A DNA stretch of 64,000 nucleotides, taken from Clostridia bacterium. Its GTDB lineage: Bacteria > Bacillota > Clostridia > Christensenellales > CAG-138. Position 1 is the stretch's first letter. Each line of letters opens with the position of its first letter. The stretch is from the NCBI GenBank assembly GCA_017509785.1, contig JAFWOT010000009.1, forward strand, positions 25,841-89,840, read 5' to 3'. This document shows, one piece after another, positions 1 to 8,489 of this stretch. Below the pieces are notes generated by a model, which made no database searches, was not told the origin of the DNA, and saw only the letters and a program-made list of their open reading frames with translations. Made by a program: the position numbers and the translations under genes.

Positions 1-1374
1 CATGGTGGAGCGGACCTTCGCGAGAGTCACTGTCACGTTATCGTGGAGCGAGCCCGCATAGGGGACGTAGGAATCGACGCCCTCCTCAAAGCTGAGCTTG
101 CCCGCGCCGCCCATATCGTAGCGCTGCCAGTTGCGAGCCCTTGCGGAGCCTTCGCCCCAGTATTCCTTCATGTAAGTGCCGCCGACCATGACCTTGTTGG
201 TGGGGCTCTCGTCAAAGCGGGCGAAGTACCTGCCGAGCATGCAGAAATCCGCGCCCATCGCAAGCGCGAGGGTTATATGGTAATCCATCACGATGCCGCC
301 GTCCGCGCAGATGGGCACGTAAACGCCGGTCTTTTCGAAATATTCGTCACGCGCCTTCGCGACTTCCATGACGGCGGTGGCCTGCCCGCGGCCTATGCCC
401 TTCGTCTCACGGGTGATGCAGATGCTTCCCCCGCCGATGCCGACCTTGACGAAATCCGCTCCGGCCTCCGCGAGGAAGAGGAAGCCCTCACGGTCGACGA
501 CGTTCCCGGCGCCGCACTTGACGGTATCGCCGTATCTTTCGCGGATCCACGCGAGCGTCTTCGCCTGCCACGCGGTGTACCCCTCGGAGGAGTCTATGCA
601 GAGCACGTCGGCCCCCGCCTCTACGAGGGCGGGAACGCGGGTCTCGTAATCGCGGGAATTGATGCCCGCGCCGACGACGTAGCGCTTGTTGCCGTCAAGC
701 AGCTCCATCGGGTTCTCCTTGTGGACGTCGTAATCCTTGCGGAATACGAAGGCGACCATGTTGCCGTCCTTATCAACTATGGGGAGCGAATTCAGCTTGT
801 GCTCCCAGATAATGTCGTTCGCCTCCTTTAGGGAGACCCCCTCCGGCGCGGTGACGAGGCGCTCTATCGGCGTCATAAAGGTGCCGACCTTGGCATCCGG
901 GCTTATGCGAGTGATGCGGTAATCGCGGCTCGTTACAACGCCGAGCAGCTTTCCCGTGGAGCTTCCGTCATGCGTGACGGCGACGGTCGAATGCCCCGTC
1001 TTCTCCTTCAGCGCGACGAGATCCGCGACTGTGTTCTCCGGCGTGACGCAGGAATCCGAAACGGAGAACCCGGCCTTGTAGGCCTTGACCCGCTTGACCA
1101 TCTCCGCCTGGTTTTCAACGCTCTGCGAACCGTAGATGAACGAGACCCCGCCCTCGCGCGCAAGCGCCACCGCGAGCGTGTCGTTAGAGACCGACTGCAT
1201 TATCGCGGATACGAGTGGGATGTTCAGCGTGATGGGGGAGCGTTCGCCCTTTTTGAACTTGACGAGCGGCGTGTTGAGGCTCGTGTTCTGTGGGGTGCAT
1301 TCCTCGCTCGTGTAATTGGGGATGAGCAGGTATTCTCCGAAGGTGTGGGAAGGTTCGTCGTAGATGAACGGCAT
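1..1374 (-). CDS. guaB: IMP dehydrogenase (3' end outside window)
   Basis: Oxidises IMP to XMP with NAD, the committed step of GMP synthesis in the cytosol. The first 458 codons are present; the C-terminus lies beyond base 1. The N-terminal barrel strands are followed by a CBS-domain pair (about residues 95-215), then the barrel resumes with GAGIN (about 234), DSSEGY (about 260) and the catalytic loop [12 protein letters not shown], whose Cys319 would be the nucleophile. Typical enzymes read GIGPGSICTTR, so the loop is slightly divergent. The ATG at 1374 has AAAGGAG upstream. It starts 22 bases after the GntR-type regulator and is probably co-transcribed with it from the promoter near 2230. 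Confidence 0.93.
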   Translation of the reverse strand, partial: MPFIYDEPSHTFGEYLLIPNYTSEECTPQNTSLNTPLVKFKKGERSPITLNIPLVSAIMQSVSNDTLAVALAREGGVSFIYGSQSVENQAEMVKRVKAYKAGFSVSDSCVTPENTVADLVALKEKTGHSTVAVTHDGSSTGKLLGVVTSRDYRITRISPDAKVGTFMTPIERLVTAPEGVSLKEANDIIWEHKLNSLPIVDKDGNMVAFVFRKDYDVHKENPMELLDGNKRYVVGAGINSRDYETRVPALVEAGADVLCIDSSEGYTAWQAKTLAWIRERYGDTVKCGAGNVVDREGFLFLAEAGADFVKVGIGGGSICITRETKGIGRGQATAVMEVAKARDEYFEKTGVYVPICADGGIVMDYHITLALAMGADFCMLGRYFARFDESPTNKVMVGGTYMKEYWGEGSARARNWQRYDMGGAGKLSFEEGVDSYVPYAGSLHDNVTVTLAKVRSTM

Positions 1375-1396
1375 GGTTAACGCTCCTTTCGATTGA

Positions 1397-2137
1397 TCAT
1401 ATCTTACGTCTGACGACTTTGTGCGCGATTACCCCGTCTATATAGTATTGGCGGGAATACATGACGGGCTCCCCTTCGAAGTCGTAATCGACCTCGTCCA
1501 TGAAGAGCAGCGGAGTCCCGTCCGGCACTCCGAGGTGCCTCGAGACGGCTCCCGCCGCAAGGTAGGGGCGGATCTCCGTCACGTCGAGATAGGCGTCCTT
1601 CCCGCAGTAATCCGCAAGGAAGGCAAATATGGGCTTTTCAAGCTCGGCGGCGGTGAAATCCCCGCGCCGAATGAGGCGCTTGGGGATGAAATCCTCGCAG
1701 TATATGACGGGCTTCGAGCCGTCCAGCACCACGCGCGAGACGAAGAGCATCTCGCCCGTGCGCTCCAGACCGAGCTTCTCCGCAGCGTGAGCGGAAAGCA
1801 CGCTGCCCGCCTTGACCAGCCTCTCGGAAGGCTCCCCTCCCGAACGGCGGACCATGTCCATGAATTCGATCTCAAGATCCATCCTGACGGGCACGTTCAG
1901 CACGTGGCGGTTGATTATCGTCCCCACGCCCTGGCGGCGGCTTATGAAGCCCTCGCGCTCCAGCTCCGCGAGCGAATCGCGCAGCTGCGTGCGGCTGATA
2001 CCGAGATCCACCGCAAGCTGCGATTCCCTCGGCAGCCTGTCAACGCCCGAAAAAGCGCCGTAACGCATCTCGTGAAGGAGCAGCTCCTGAATGTTGGAAA
2101 GCTCCGCCTTATTCGGTTTTTCGGGGTTCCGATCCAA
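1397..2137 (-). CDS. GntR-family regulator with UTRA ligand domain
   Basis: Ligand-responsive transcription factor of the HutC subfamily. About residues 10-75 form a winged helix-turn-helix ([20 protein letters not shown], then a wing with RRQGVGT). About 90-240 form the UTRA effector domain ([20 protein letters not shown]). I place the start at TTG 2137: GAGGAGGAG lies 3 bases upstream, and a good sigma-A promoter at 2220-2248 puts the transcript start near 2211, leaving no room for a ribosome binding site before the alternative TTG at 2200. A perfect inverted repeat at 2199-2213 suggests autoregulation. The IMP dehydrogenase gene follows, so the ligand may be linked to purines, but that is inference. 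Confidence 0.88.
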   Translation of the reverse strand: MDRNPEKPNKAELSNIQELLLHEMRYGAFSGVDRLPRESQLAVDLGISRTQLRDSLAELEREGFISRRQGVGTIINRHVLNVPVRMDLEIEFMDMVRRSGGEPSERLVKAGSVLSAHAAEKLGLERTGEMLFVSRVVLDGSKPVIYCEDFIPKRLIRRGDFTAAELEKPIFAFLADYCGKDAYLDVTEIRPYLAAGAVSRHLGVPDGTPLLFMDEVDYDFEGEPVMYSRQYYIDGVIAHKVVRRKI

Positions 2138-2198
2138 GGGCTCCTCCTCGCCGCGGCGCGCCTCCCGGCGCCCCGTGCCGCAAATGGCTATACTCCTC

Positions 2199-2213
2199 AA
2201 AGGTAGTACCTTT
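2199..2213. promoter_or_regulatory. candidate GntR operator (7-base inverted repeat)
   Basis: AAAGGTA-G-TACCTTT is a perfect 7-base inverted repeat around one base. It lies just downstream of the -10 box of the regulator's promoter, across the predicted transcription start. HutC-type GntR proteins bind GT...AC palindromes of this kind, so repression of its own operon is likely. Confidence 0.65.
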
Positions 2214-2219
2214 CACAAA

Positions 2220-2248
2220 ATCATACCATCAAAGCCCCGGGTTGTAAA
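2220..2248 (-). promoter_or_regulatory. sigma-A promoter of the gntR-guaB operon
   Basis: On the minus strand TTTACA (2248-2243), a 17-base spacer, and TATGAT (2225-2220). The predicted start falls near 2211, inside the inverted-repeat operator. Confidence 0.75.
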
Positions 2249-2338
2249 GGGGAAAAGGAGCATATATTTTCGCCCGTCGGGGAGAAAACGAAAAGCGCGG
2301 CCGCGGCCGCGCCCGCACCTTTCGTTTCTCATTTGCGA

Positions 2339-2367
2339 TTGACACCCGTCCCGATCGGGCATATAAT
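2339..2367 (+). promoter_or_regulatory. consensus sigma-A promoter
   Basis: TTGACA at 2339-2344, a 17-base spacer, and TATAAT at 2362-2367: both boxes are perfect. It drives the LRR-dockerin gene and probably the two overlapping or adjacent rRNA methyltransferase genes downstream. Confidence 0.88.
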
Positions 2368-2396
2368 AAGGTGAGTTTTTTTACGGAGGTCTCTTG

Positions 2397-3704
2397 ATGA
2401 AAACTATCGTAAGGACGGCGGCGCTCGTACTCTGCGCCGTGCTGTTCGCGGCGGCGCTTCCCGCGCTTGCCCTCGGCACATTCGATTACAACGCGCACGA
2501 CGCTGCCAAGCTCCGCGCTTTTTTCGCGCAGCAGGGCAATTCCCCCTACACGAACGGGCAGGCCGTCAACGGCAGCTCCTATGATATAGACGATCCCTCC
2601 ACGTGGTCCTCCTGTACGTGGACCTCCGCCGGAAGGCTGCAGACCATCACTTTCGAGAACCGCGGCTGGCAGGTCGTGGGAGATCTCGATCTTTCCGGAT
2701 GCACGGGGCTGACGACGCTCACCGGCACCGATTGCTATCTCGAATCGGCGGATGTTTCGGGCTGTACGGCGCTGACCCTCGCCAACCTCACCGGCAACAG
2801 GATCACCTCTCTCAACGTCGAAAACACGCCGAATCTCGACCTCCTCTGGTTCAAGCAGAACGAGCTCGCCTCCTTTGACGTGACCGGCTGCTCAAAGCTC
2901 CGCAGCCTCGACTGCTCCTACAATCAGCTCACCTCGGTCGATATCTCCCATAACCCGATGCTGCAGGTATTCCGCTGCACCAACAATCAACTCACGGAGA
3001 TCGACCTTTCCCATTGCCCTGCCCTGACGGAGGTCAATCTGAAGACCAATTTCCTGACGGAGCTCGATATCTCGATGCTGACCGGCCTCACCAAATTCGC
3101 CTGCTTCAACAACCGCCTCTCCTCACTGGACGTTTCCGTATTGAACGGCGGCCAAAGCTATATCGTCGACGCCGTCGGCAACGGATGGATTGGCATGCGC
3201 TTCTACGATCTCGGCACGAGCGTCCGCTTCACCACCTCCAGCAACCCAGCGGAGGGCGAGAGCCTCATCGGCTGGTATTCCGGCACGACCGCCGTCACCA
3301 CCGAAGCCAACTGCCCCGTCACTTTCGGCGAGGGCGCGGAGCACCTGACCGCGCATTTCACCGCGCCGGATCCCACTCCGACGCCTACGCCTACGCCGAC
3401 TCCGACTCCGACTCCGACTCCCACTCCTACGCCGACTCCGACGCCGACGCCGACTCCGACTCCCACGCCGACGCCGACTCCAACGCCGACTCCGACTCCG
3501 ACTGCCACACCCTCATACCTGCTCGGCGACGTCGACCACGGCGGCACGGTCAACACGATAGACGCGCTGCTCATGCTGCGCTATTCCATGACTCTGATCG
3601 GCGGGAACGACCTGTACCTTGACGTCGCGGACGTCAATTTCGACGGCGCGTACAATACCCTGGACGCTCTCGTTATACTGCGCTCGTACATGGGCCTTTT
3701 ATGA
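2397..3704 (+). CDS. secreted leucine-rich-repeat protein with C-terminal dockerin
   Basis: The Sec signal peptide (about 1-26) is followed by about eight short LRR units (about 85-270; pattern L-x-x-L-x-C/N-x-N-x-L such as [14 protein letters not shown]). A Listeria-Bacteroides-like segment, a long Pro-Thr linker (about 322-372) and a type I dockerin follow (first loop [19 protein letters not shown], second [18 protein letters not shown]). LRRs imply protein binding; the dockerin implies docking on a cohesin scaffold. The start is ATG 2397 (GGAGGT six bases upstream), not the in-frame TTG at 2394. The stop overlaps the next ATG in ATGA, so translation of the rRNA methyltransferase is probably coupled. 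The ligand is unknown. Confidence 0.9.
   Translation: MKTIVRTAALVLCAVLFAAALPALALGTFDYNAHDAAKLRAFFAQQGNSPYTNGQAVNGSSYDIDDPSTWSSCTWTSAGRLQTITFENRGWQVVGDLDLSGCTGLTTLTGTDCYLESADVSGCTALTLANLTGNRITSLNVENTPNLDLLWFKQNELASFDVTGCSKLRSLDCSYNQLTSVDISHNPMLQVFRCTNNQLTEIDLSHCPALTEVNLKTNFLTELDISMLTGLTKFACFNNRLSSLDVSVLNGGQSYIVDAVGNGWIGMRFYDLGTSVRFTTSSNPAEGESLIGWYSGTTAVTTEANCPVTFGEGAEHLTAHFTAPDPTPTPTPTPTPTPTPTPTPTPTPTPTPTPTPTPTPTPTPTPTPTATPSYLLGDVDHGGTVNTIDALLMLRYSMTLIGGNDLYLDVADVNFDGAYNTLDALVILRSYMGLL
3368..3512 (+). repeat. Pro-Thr coding microsatellite
   Basis: A degenerate 6-base repeat (CCGACT/CCTACG type) encodes about 24 Pro-Thr pairs, the flexible linker between the LRR part and the dockerin. It is likely to vary in length between strains by slippage. 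Confidence 0.85.
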
Positions 3705-5032
3705 GACAGCTTCCCGAAAAATTCACCGCGAGGATGCGGCGTGAGCTCGGCGATGAGTTCCCCGCTTTCCTCGCCTCGTACGAGGAGCCCCCGAAGAGGG
3801 GGCTTCGCGTAAACACGCTGAAAAACGAGCCGGAGGAATTCCTGCGGGTCAGCCCCTGGGCGCTTGAGCCGACGGGTCTGCTCGAAGAGGGCTTCGTCGT
3901 GAAGGGAGGCGAGGGCTTCGGCCGCCACCCGTATCACGCGGCGGGCCTCTTCTATATGCAGGAGCCGAGCGCCATGAGCGCGGTCGCCGCCGCTCCCGTT
4001 GACGAAAGCGGCCTCAGGGTGCTCGATCTGTGCGCCGCTCCCGGCGGCAAGACCGGCGGGGTCGCGGCCCGGATGCGAGGCGAAGGCATGCTTATCGCCA
4101 ACGAGATAGTCCCCAAGAGGGCGCGCCTCTTAGCGCAGAATGTCGAGCGCCTCGGCATAACGAACGCCGCCGTCATCTGCGAGCGGCCGGACTCCATAGC
4201 AAGAGCGCTTCCGGAGTTCTTCGATATCGTAATGGTGGACGCCCCCTGCTCCGGCGAGGGGATGTTCCGCAAGGATGAGACGGCGGTCATGGAATGGTCG
4301 CCCGAGCACGTCGCCGCCTGCGCAGAGAGGCAGAAGCTCATACTGCAAAGCGCCGCCGAATGCGTCCGCCCCGGAGGCTGCATAGTGTATTCGACCTGCA
4401 CCTTCTCGCGTGAAGAGAACGAGGGAGTGATAGAGGATCTCCTTGTCGGGCATGAAGACTTTTCCGCGGAGCATATGGAACGGCTCTATCCACACACCTC
4501 CTGCGGGGAGGGGCATTTCGTCTGCCGGCTGAGAAGGAGCGGTCATCCCGGCGGGAGAGAACGATACAAAAAGTTCCCCGCCCGGTGCGACGCCGCTTCG
4601 TTCAAGCTGTTCTCGGAATTCCTCGGCTCGACGTTTGAAAACGATCTTATCGAACCCCACAGCGGGCGCTTCCATGAGCGCGGCGGCGTTTTGAGGCTGA
4701 TCCCGACCGGCCTGCCCGAAGCGGTGCTCGGCCTGCACCCCGTTGCATGCGGCGTGGAGCTCGGCGAGCTGAAAAAGGGGCGGTTCGAGCCCGCGCACAC
4801 TTTCTGCATGGCGGCGCTCGGGCAAAAGTTCCGGCACATGCTCGAATATGAACCCGGCGACAGGCGGCTTGCCGCTTTCCTCGCGGGCAACACGATCCCA
4901 TGTCCCGAGGATTGGCGCGGCTGGTGCACCGTCTGCGTCAAGGCGGGGGAGCGCTCGTATCCCGTCGGCCTCGGCAAGGCGGTGGACGGCGTAATGAAGA
5001 ACCATATACCCAAGGGGCTCTATATCAACTGA
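3701..5032 (+). CDS. RsmF/NOP2-type rRNA (cytosine-C5) methyltransferase
   Basis: SAM-dependent m5C methyltransferase of the NOL1/NOP2/sun family, acting on rRNA. The N-terminal part contains RGLRVNTLK. The Rossmann domain shows motif [12 protein letters not shown] (about 109-119), the motif IV catalytic region [14 protein letters not shown] (about 180) and the motif VI nucleophile region [12 protein letters not shown] (about 230). A C-terminal extension (about 290-443) resembles the RNA-binding tail of RsmF-like enzymes. The exact target base cannot be read from sequence. It starts inside the stop codon of the LRR-dockerin gene and is followed after one base by rsmA, so two rRNA modification enzymes sit together. 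Confidence 0.9.
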   Translation: MRQLPEKFTARMRRELGDEFPAFLASYEEPPKRGLRVNTLKNEPEEFLRVSPWALEPTGLLEEGFVVKGGEGFGRHPYHAAGLFYMQEPSAMSAVAAAPVDESGLRVLDLCAAPGGKTGGVAARMRGEGMLIANEIVPKRARLLAQNVERLGITNAAVICERPDSIARALPEFFDIVMVDAPCSGEGMFRKDETAVMEWSPEHVAACAERQKLILQSAAECVRPGGCIVYSTCTFSREENEGVIEDLLVGHEDFSAEHMERLYPHTSCGEGHFVCRLRRSGHPGGRERYKKFPARCDAASFKLFSEFLGSTFENDLIEPHSGRFHERGGVLRLIPTGLPEAVLGLHPVACGVELGELKKGRFEPAHTFCMAALGQKFRHMLEYEPGDRRLAAFLAGNTIPCPEDWRGWCTVCVKAGERSYPVGLGKAVDGVMKNHIPKGLYIN

Positions 5033-5033
5033 A

Positions 5034-5834
5034 ATGAAATCATCCCGCGATCTTATAGCCGAATACTCTCTTACCCCGAACAAAGCGCTCGGGCAGAACT
5101 TTTTGACCGACGCTTCGGCCATCGAGCGTATCGTCTCCGCCGCCGCGGAGCCGGGTCTCTCCGTATTGGAGATAGGCCCCGGCCTCGGCGCGCTGACGTT
5201 CCCGCTCGCGGAAGCCGTAAAAAAGCTCGTCTGCGTCGAACTCGATTCCGCGCTCTGCGGGATACTCGAAAGGGAGCTCCCCGTAAACGCCTCCGTGATA
5301 AACGCGGATTTTCTGAAGACGGATATCGGTAAAATCTCGGAAGAGCTCGGCGGCGGGGAGATAGTCGCCGTCGGGAACCTGCCCTATTATATAACGAGCG
5401 ATATCGCAATGAAGCTCGCGAGCTCGCCTGTCGGGATACGCCGCATGGTCCTCATGATGCAGCGTGAGGCGGCCGCCCGCTTTACCGCGCAGCCGGGGGA
5501 CAGGAACTACGTCCCGCTCACGGTGCTGTCAAGGCTGAGGTTCCGCGTGAGCGTGCTCGCGGAGCTCTCGCCCGCATCATACTTCCCTCAGCCGGAGGTA
5601 TCGTCAACGGTGCTGGTGTTCGATGCTTTGGGCTCGAAGCTCCCCGCGGATCTGCCGCGCTTCCTCAAGGCCGCATTCTCGATGCGGCGCAAGACGCTCA
5701 TCAACAATCTCGCCGCGCTCGGATACGGGAAGGAGGAAACGGCGGCGAAGCTGAAGAGCCTCGGGTTCGATCCCTCCGTCCGCGCGGAGGCTCTCTCCCC
5801 GGAGGAGCTGCTGAGCCTTGCCGAAGCCCTGTAA
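5034..5834 (+). CDS. rsmA: 16S rRNA dimethyladenosine transferase
   Basis: RsmA/KsgA dimethylates two adjacent adenosines in the 3'-terminal hairpin of 16S rRNA late in 30S assembly. The 266-residue length is normal. Motifs: GQNFLTD (about 20), SAM-binding LEIGPGLGALT (about 45-55), catalytic NLPYYIT (about 118-124), and FSMRRKTLINNL near 225. It begins one base after the stop of the RsmF-like gene, and a terminator lies just downstream. Confidence 0.96.
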   Translation: MKSSRDLIAEYSLTPNKALGQNFLTDASAIERIVSAAAEPGLSVLEIGPGLGALTFPLAEAVKKLVCVELDSALCGILERELPVNASVINADFLKTDIGKISEELGGGEIVAVGNLPYYITSDIAMKLASSPVGIRRMVLMMQREAAARFTAQPGDRNYVPLTVLSRLRFRVSVLAELSPASYFPQPEVSSTVLVFDALGSKLPADLPRFLKAAFSMRRKTLINNLAALGYGKEETAAKLKSLGFDPSVRAEALSPEELLSLAEAL

Positions 5835-5843
5835 CGCGAACCG

Positions 5844-5874
5844 AAAAACGCCCCGACCGAATGGCCGGGGCGTT
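5844..5874 (-). terminator. rho-independent terminator of rpsF-ssb-rpsR
   Basis: Stem AACGCCCCG (5847-5855) with CGGGGCGTT (5866-5874). On the minus strand it is followed by five T. It lies between the convergent rsmA and rpsR genes and may also slow transcription leaving rsmA. Confidence 0.8.
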
Positions 5875-5900
5875 GTCAACATCATATTCGGGTGAGTGCT

Positions 5901-6143
5901 TTATTCCGCGACGTAGGGCAGAAGAGCTGCCTGGCGGGCGGTCTTGATGGCCTTTGCAAGCGTCCTCTGATGCTGTGCGCAGACGCCGCTCATACGGCGG
6001 GGCATGATCTTGCCGCGCTCGGTGATGAACTTGCGGAGACGTGCGGTATCCTTATAATCGATATGATCGACGTGATCCACACAGAACTGGCAAACCTTGC
6101 GCCTGGACTTCTTGGGGCGGGGCCTCATTTTGCGTTCTTCCAT
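5901..6143 (-). CDS. rpsR: 30S ribosomal protein S18
   Basis: 80-residue S18, which binds S6 on the 30S platform. Visible family features: [20 protein letters not shown] near the start and the C-terminal core [13 protein letters not shown] followed by [12 protein letters not shown]. The start is ATG 6143 with AAAGGAG upstream; the second Met (MRPRPKK) also matches a common S18 start. Last gene of rpsF-ssb-rpsR. Confidence 0.95.
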   Translation of the reverse strand: MEERKMRPRPKKSRRKVCQFCVDHVDHIDYKDTARLRKFITERGKIMPRRMSGVCAQHQRTLAKAIKTARQAALLPYVAE

Positions 6144-6164
6144 GAGATTACTCCTTTCTCTATA

Positions 6165-6659
6165 TCAGAATGGCAGATCGGAATCGGTTATCTCGGTGAA
6201 ACCGCCCGCGATGTCGCCGAAGGCGGTGCCGTTCATGTTGTCGGGATGCTGAGCGGCGGGCTCGTTGTTCCAGCCGGAGTTCTGATGCTTCTCGGTGTAG
6301 CCGCCGGAGCTCTGACGGTTCCCCTCCTGGGGATAGCCGGAGCCTTCCATGCGGGGGCTCAGGAACTCGACCTCGTCAGCCGTTACCTCGAGAGAGGCGC
6401 GGAGTGTGCCGTCCTTGCCCTCGTAAGCGCGGGCTGTTACCTCGCCGATGACGCATACCTTGCGGCCCTTGGAAAGATAGCGGCTGCAGGTCTCGCCAAG
6501 CTGCCTCCACGCCGCAACGCGGAAGAAATCGGTCTGGCGATCCTCCTTATTGCCCCTGCGGTTCACCGCGACGGTGAAGGTGCAGACGCTGACGCCGGAG
6601 GGTATCGTGCGAAGCTCGGGATCCGCTGTGAGATTTCCGATTATTGTAAGCTTATTCAT
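6165..6659 (-). CDS. ssb: single-stranded DNA-binding protein
   Basis: Homotetrameric ssDNA-binding protein of replication and repair. About residues 1-105 form the OB fold (MNKLTIIGNLTADPELR, then FRVAAWRQLGETC). A Gln/Asn/Gly-rich linker ends in the acidic tip DSDLPF, which recruits partner proteins. The 164 residues are typical. It lies between rpsF and rpsR as in most Firmicutes. Confidence 0.96.
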   Translation of the reverse strand: MNKLTIIGNLTADPELRTIPSGVSVCTFTVAVNRRGNKEDRQTDFFRVAAWRQLGETCSRYLSKGRKVCVIGEVTARAYEGKDGTLRASLEVTADEVEFLSPRMEGSGYPQEGNRQSSGGYTEKHQNSGWNNEPAAQHPDNMNGTAFGDIAGGFTEITDSDLPF

Positions 6660-6696
6660 TACGGTTCCTTTCTAAAAGACGGGTGAGGAAGGGCGT

Positions 6697-6984
6697 TTAC
6701 GCCTCCCTGCGCTCAACGACATAACGCATGATTCGCTCGTCATTCTTAAGGTTACGCTGCAGCTCGGCGGGGACGGAACCCTCGCTCTCGAAGAGCACAA
6801 GCACGTAGTAACCCTCGGTCTTGTAGTTGATGGGGTACGCAAGACGACGCTTGCCCCACTCATCGACCTTTTCGATCTCACCGCCGTTGTCGGTGATGAC
6901 CTTCGAGAACTTCTCGATGACGGACTTGATCTCCTCATCGGTCAGCTCTGCGTTGATGACGTACAGATTCTCATACTTATTCAC
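6697..6984 (-). CDS. rpsF: 30S ribosomal protein S6
   Basis: S6 of about 95 residues, partner of S18. Features: NKYENLYVINAEL at the start and WGKRRLAYPINYKTEGYYVL in the middle. I place the start at GTG 6984 (MNKYENLY): AGGAGG ends 8 bases upstream, whereas the GTG at 6993 overlaps the ribosome binding site. First gene of the S6-SSB-S18 operon, with its promoter at 7051-7079. Confidence 0.94.
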   Translation of the reverse strand: MNKYENLYVINAELTDEEIKSVIEKFSKVITDNGGEIEKVDEWGKRRLAYPINYKTEGYYVLVLFESEGSVPAELQRNLKNDERIMRYVVERREA

Positions 6985-7010
6985 TGTTTTCACCTCCTTG
7001 TGGACTGATG

Positions 7011-7030
7011 ACCCCCTTCAAAGAGGGGGT
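7011..7030 (-). promoter_or_regulatory. 5'-leader hairpin of rpsF
   Basis: ACCCCC (7011-7016) pairs with GGGGGT (7025-7030) in the leader between the promoter and rpsF. S6-S18 complexes autoregulate such leaders in many bacteria, but I do not see the conserved CCG bulge, so the function is uncertain. Confidence 0.35.
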
Positions 7031-7050
7031 AAGTATGGTGTTGACAGTGC

Positions 7051-7079
7051 ATTATAACACAGCTTTTTGCGGGAAACAA
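7051..7079 (-). promoter_or_regulatory. sigma-A promoter of rpsF operon
   Basis: Minus strand TTGTTT (7079-7074), a 17-base spacer, TATAAT (7056-7051), about 60 bases before rpsF. Confidence 0.75.
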
Positions 7080-7116
7080 GGGGCAAAATGCCCGTATTTA
7101 CAGTATATTTTGAAGA

Positions 7117-7167
7117 AGTGAATTCCCAAAGTAACTTCCACAGTGGAAGTTACTTTGGGAATTCACT
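7117..7167. repeat. 51-base perfect palindrome
   Basis: A 25-base arm (7117-7141) is perfectly complementary to 7143-7167 around a single base. The arms start with AGTGAATTCCCAAAGTAACT. It lies in the gap between rpsF and the HutD-like gene. It has no long T run directly after the stem, so it is not a typical terminator. It may be a small mobile or regulatory palindrome. Confidence 0.9.
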
Positions 7168-7205
7168 CGGCGGTCATGCTTGACGGCCGGCTGATAGGGC
7201 CCCGT

Positions 7206-7233
7206 TTGCTTTTTTTCTTCGGCGTGGTATAAT
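7206..7233 (+). promoter_or_regulatory. sigma-A promoter of the HutD-like gene
   Basis: TTGCTT, a 16-base spacer and TATAAT, 28 bases before the ATG. Confidence 0.65.
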
Positions 7234-7260
7234 CAACAAAAACCAACGGAGGCTTTTTGA

Positions 7261-7821
7261 ATGTCCGAGATATGCATTATTCCGAAGGGATCCTTTAAGA
7301 CGACCTCGTGGTCCGGCGGGACGACGACGGAGCTTTTGATACTGCCCGAGGGCGCCTCCTATGCCGAACGCAGGTTTGAGGCCCGCATCAGCACGGCAAG
7401 CGTCGATATCGACGAATCGGTATTCACGCCCCTTCCCGGCGTTACGCGGTTCCTCACGCCGCTCTGCGCGGGGTTCGATCTTACCGTTAACGGCGAAAGC
7501 GTTTCGCTCCCGTTTGGTGAGGTGCTGGAATTTTCCGGCGACGACGCGGTCGCCTGCCGCGGCCGCGGGCGCGATCTCAACCTCATGCTGAAGGGCGTCG
7601 GCGGCAGTATGGAGATCGTCTCCGGCGCGTTTACCGTGGGGGAGGGGCTCCGCGCCTTCGTGTACGCCCCTTCGCAGACCGTCGTTTCCTTCTGCAGGGA
7701 GGGGCTCTCCTGCTCGAGCGCCCTCATGATGGCGGGTGATTTTGCCGAGCTCTCCGCGGGAGACCTGTCCGCTTCCGGACCGCTCGTGCTCTTTTTGATA
7801 GAAACCGCCGCGGGGTGTTGA
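7261..7821 (+). CDS. HutD/Ves-family cupin protein
   Basis: 186-residue beta-rich protein of the HutD/Ves family, cytosolic and without known catalytic activity; some members sit in histidine-utilisation clusters. Visible family pattern: SWSGGTTTELLILPEG near 20-35, RISTASVDIDESVFTPLPGVTR near 50-75, a FSGDD turn and GRDLNLMLK near 115. CGGAGG precedes the ATG at 7261. No hut genes are nearby, so a role in histidine metabolism cannot be assumed. The promoter of the next gene overlaps its stop. Confidence 0.8.
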   Translation: MSEICIIPKGSFKTTSWSGGTTTELLILPEGASYAERRFEARISTASVDIDESVFTPLPGVTRFLTPLCAGFDLTVNGESVSLPFGEVLEFSGDDAVACRGRGRDLNLMLKGVGGSMEIVSGAFTVGEGLRAFVYAPSQTVVSFCREGLSCSSALMMAGDFAELSAGDLSASGPLVLFLIETAAGC

Positions 7822-7846
7822 CAAACGCCGAAGAAAAGTATATAAT
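7818..7846 (+). promoter_or_regulatory. consensus sigma-A promoter
   Basis: TTGACA (7818-7823), a 17-base spacer and TATAAT (7841-7846), overlapping the stop codon of the HutD-like gene. It drives the cytidylate-kinase-like gene. Confidence 0.85.
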
Positions 7847-7880
7847 AAGGCATCGGATAGTAAAAAGGGAGGCGTATACC

Positions 7881-8483
7881 ATGAAACGCGTAATAACCAT
7901 AAGCCGTCAGTTCGGCTCCGCAGGAAGGACCATCGCCAAGGCCGTCGCCGAAAAGCTCGGCTATGCGTACTACGATAAGGAGCTCATAAAAAAGGTTGAG
8001 GAAAAGACCGGCTTCTCCCCCGAATACATCGAGGAACACGGCGAGTACGCTCCTTCGAAGAGCTTCTTCGCGCTGGCTTCCTCCTATATCGGAGCGCCCC
8101 GCGTGATGGGCGGCATGAGCGCATACGATTACCTCTGGGTCGTGCAGAGGAACGCCATTCTCGAGATCGTCGAGAAGGAGCCCTGCGTCATTGTCGGGCG
8201 CTGCGCCGACTTCATATTAAAGGACAGGAAGGACGCGCTCCACGTTTTCATCCACGCTCCCATGGAGGCGAGGGCGAAGAGGATCGTCCGCCTCTACGGC
8301 GAGAGCGAGAAGAAGCCCGAGGATCGCCTGAAGGATAAGGACTCGAAGCGCGCCATCAACTACAAGCACTTCACCGGCGGCACCTGGGGCGACAGCAACA
8401 ACTACGACCTCTGCCTCAACAGCGAGACCATCGGCATCGACAAATGCGTCGAGCTGATAACCGAGCTGGCGAAGCTCGACTGA
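7881..8483 (+). CDS. cytidylate kinase-like family protein
   Basis: 200-residue nucleotide-kinase-like protein. The N-terminal phosphate-binding loop reads ISRQFGSAGRTIAKAVAEKL; then GYAYYDKELIKK, VIVGRCADFIL and the lid-like AKRIVRLYGESEKK are family features. This group is related to Cmk but usually occurs beside a true Cmk, and its substrate is uncertain. The start is ATG 7881 with GGGAGG upstream; the frame is also open further upstream, but no promoter or RBS supports that. The zinc-ribbon membrane protein follows after 6 bases. Confidence 0.82.
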   Translation: MKRVITISRQFGSAGRTIAKAVAEKLGYAYYDKELIKKVEEKTGFSPEYIEEHGEYAPSKSFFALASSYIGAPRVMGGMSAYDYLWVVQRNAILEIVEKEPCVIVGRCADFILKDRKDALHVFIHAPMEARAKRIVRLYGESEKKPEDRLKDKDSKRAINYKHFTGGTWGDSNNYDLCLNSETIGIDKCVELITELAKLD

Positions 8484-8489
8484 CGCAAT

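Noticed and set aside
43..831. Plus-strand ORF at the left edge
   Set aside because: Antisense of the IMP dehydrogenase gene.
2394..2396. TTG as start of the LRR-dockerin gene
   Set aside because: ATG 2397 is better spaced from GGAGGT and directly starts the signal peptide.
3203..3574. Minus-strand Gly-Val repeat ORF
   Set aside because: Antisense of the Pro-Thr linker of the LRR-dockerin gene.
7047..7056. Plus-strand TTGACA near TATAA (7041-7057)
   Set aside because: The boxes are only a few bases apart; the minus-strand arrangement has the correct 17-base spacing for rpsF.
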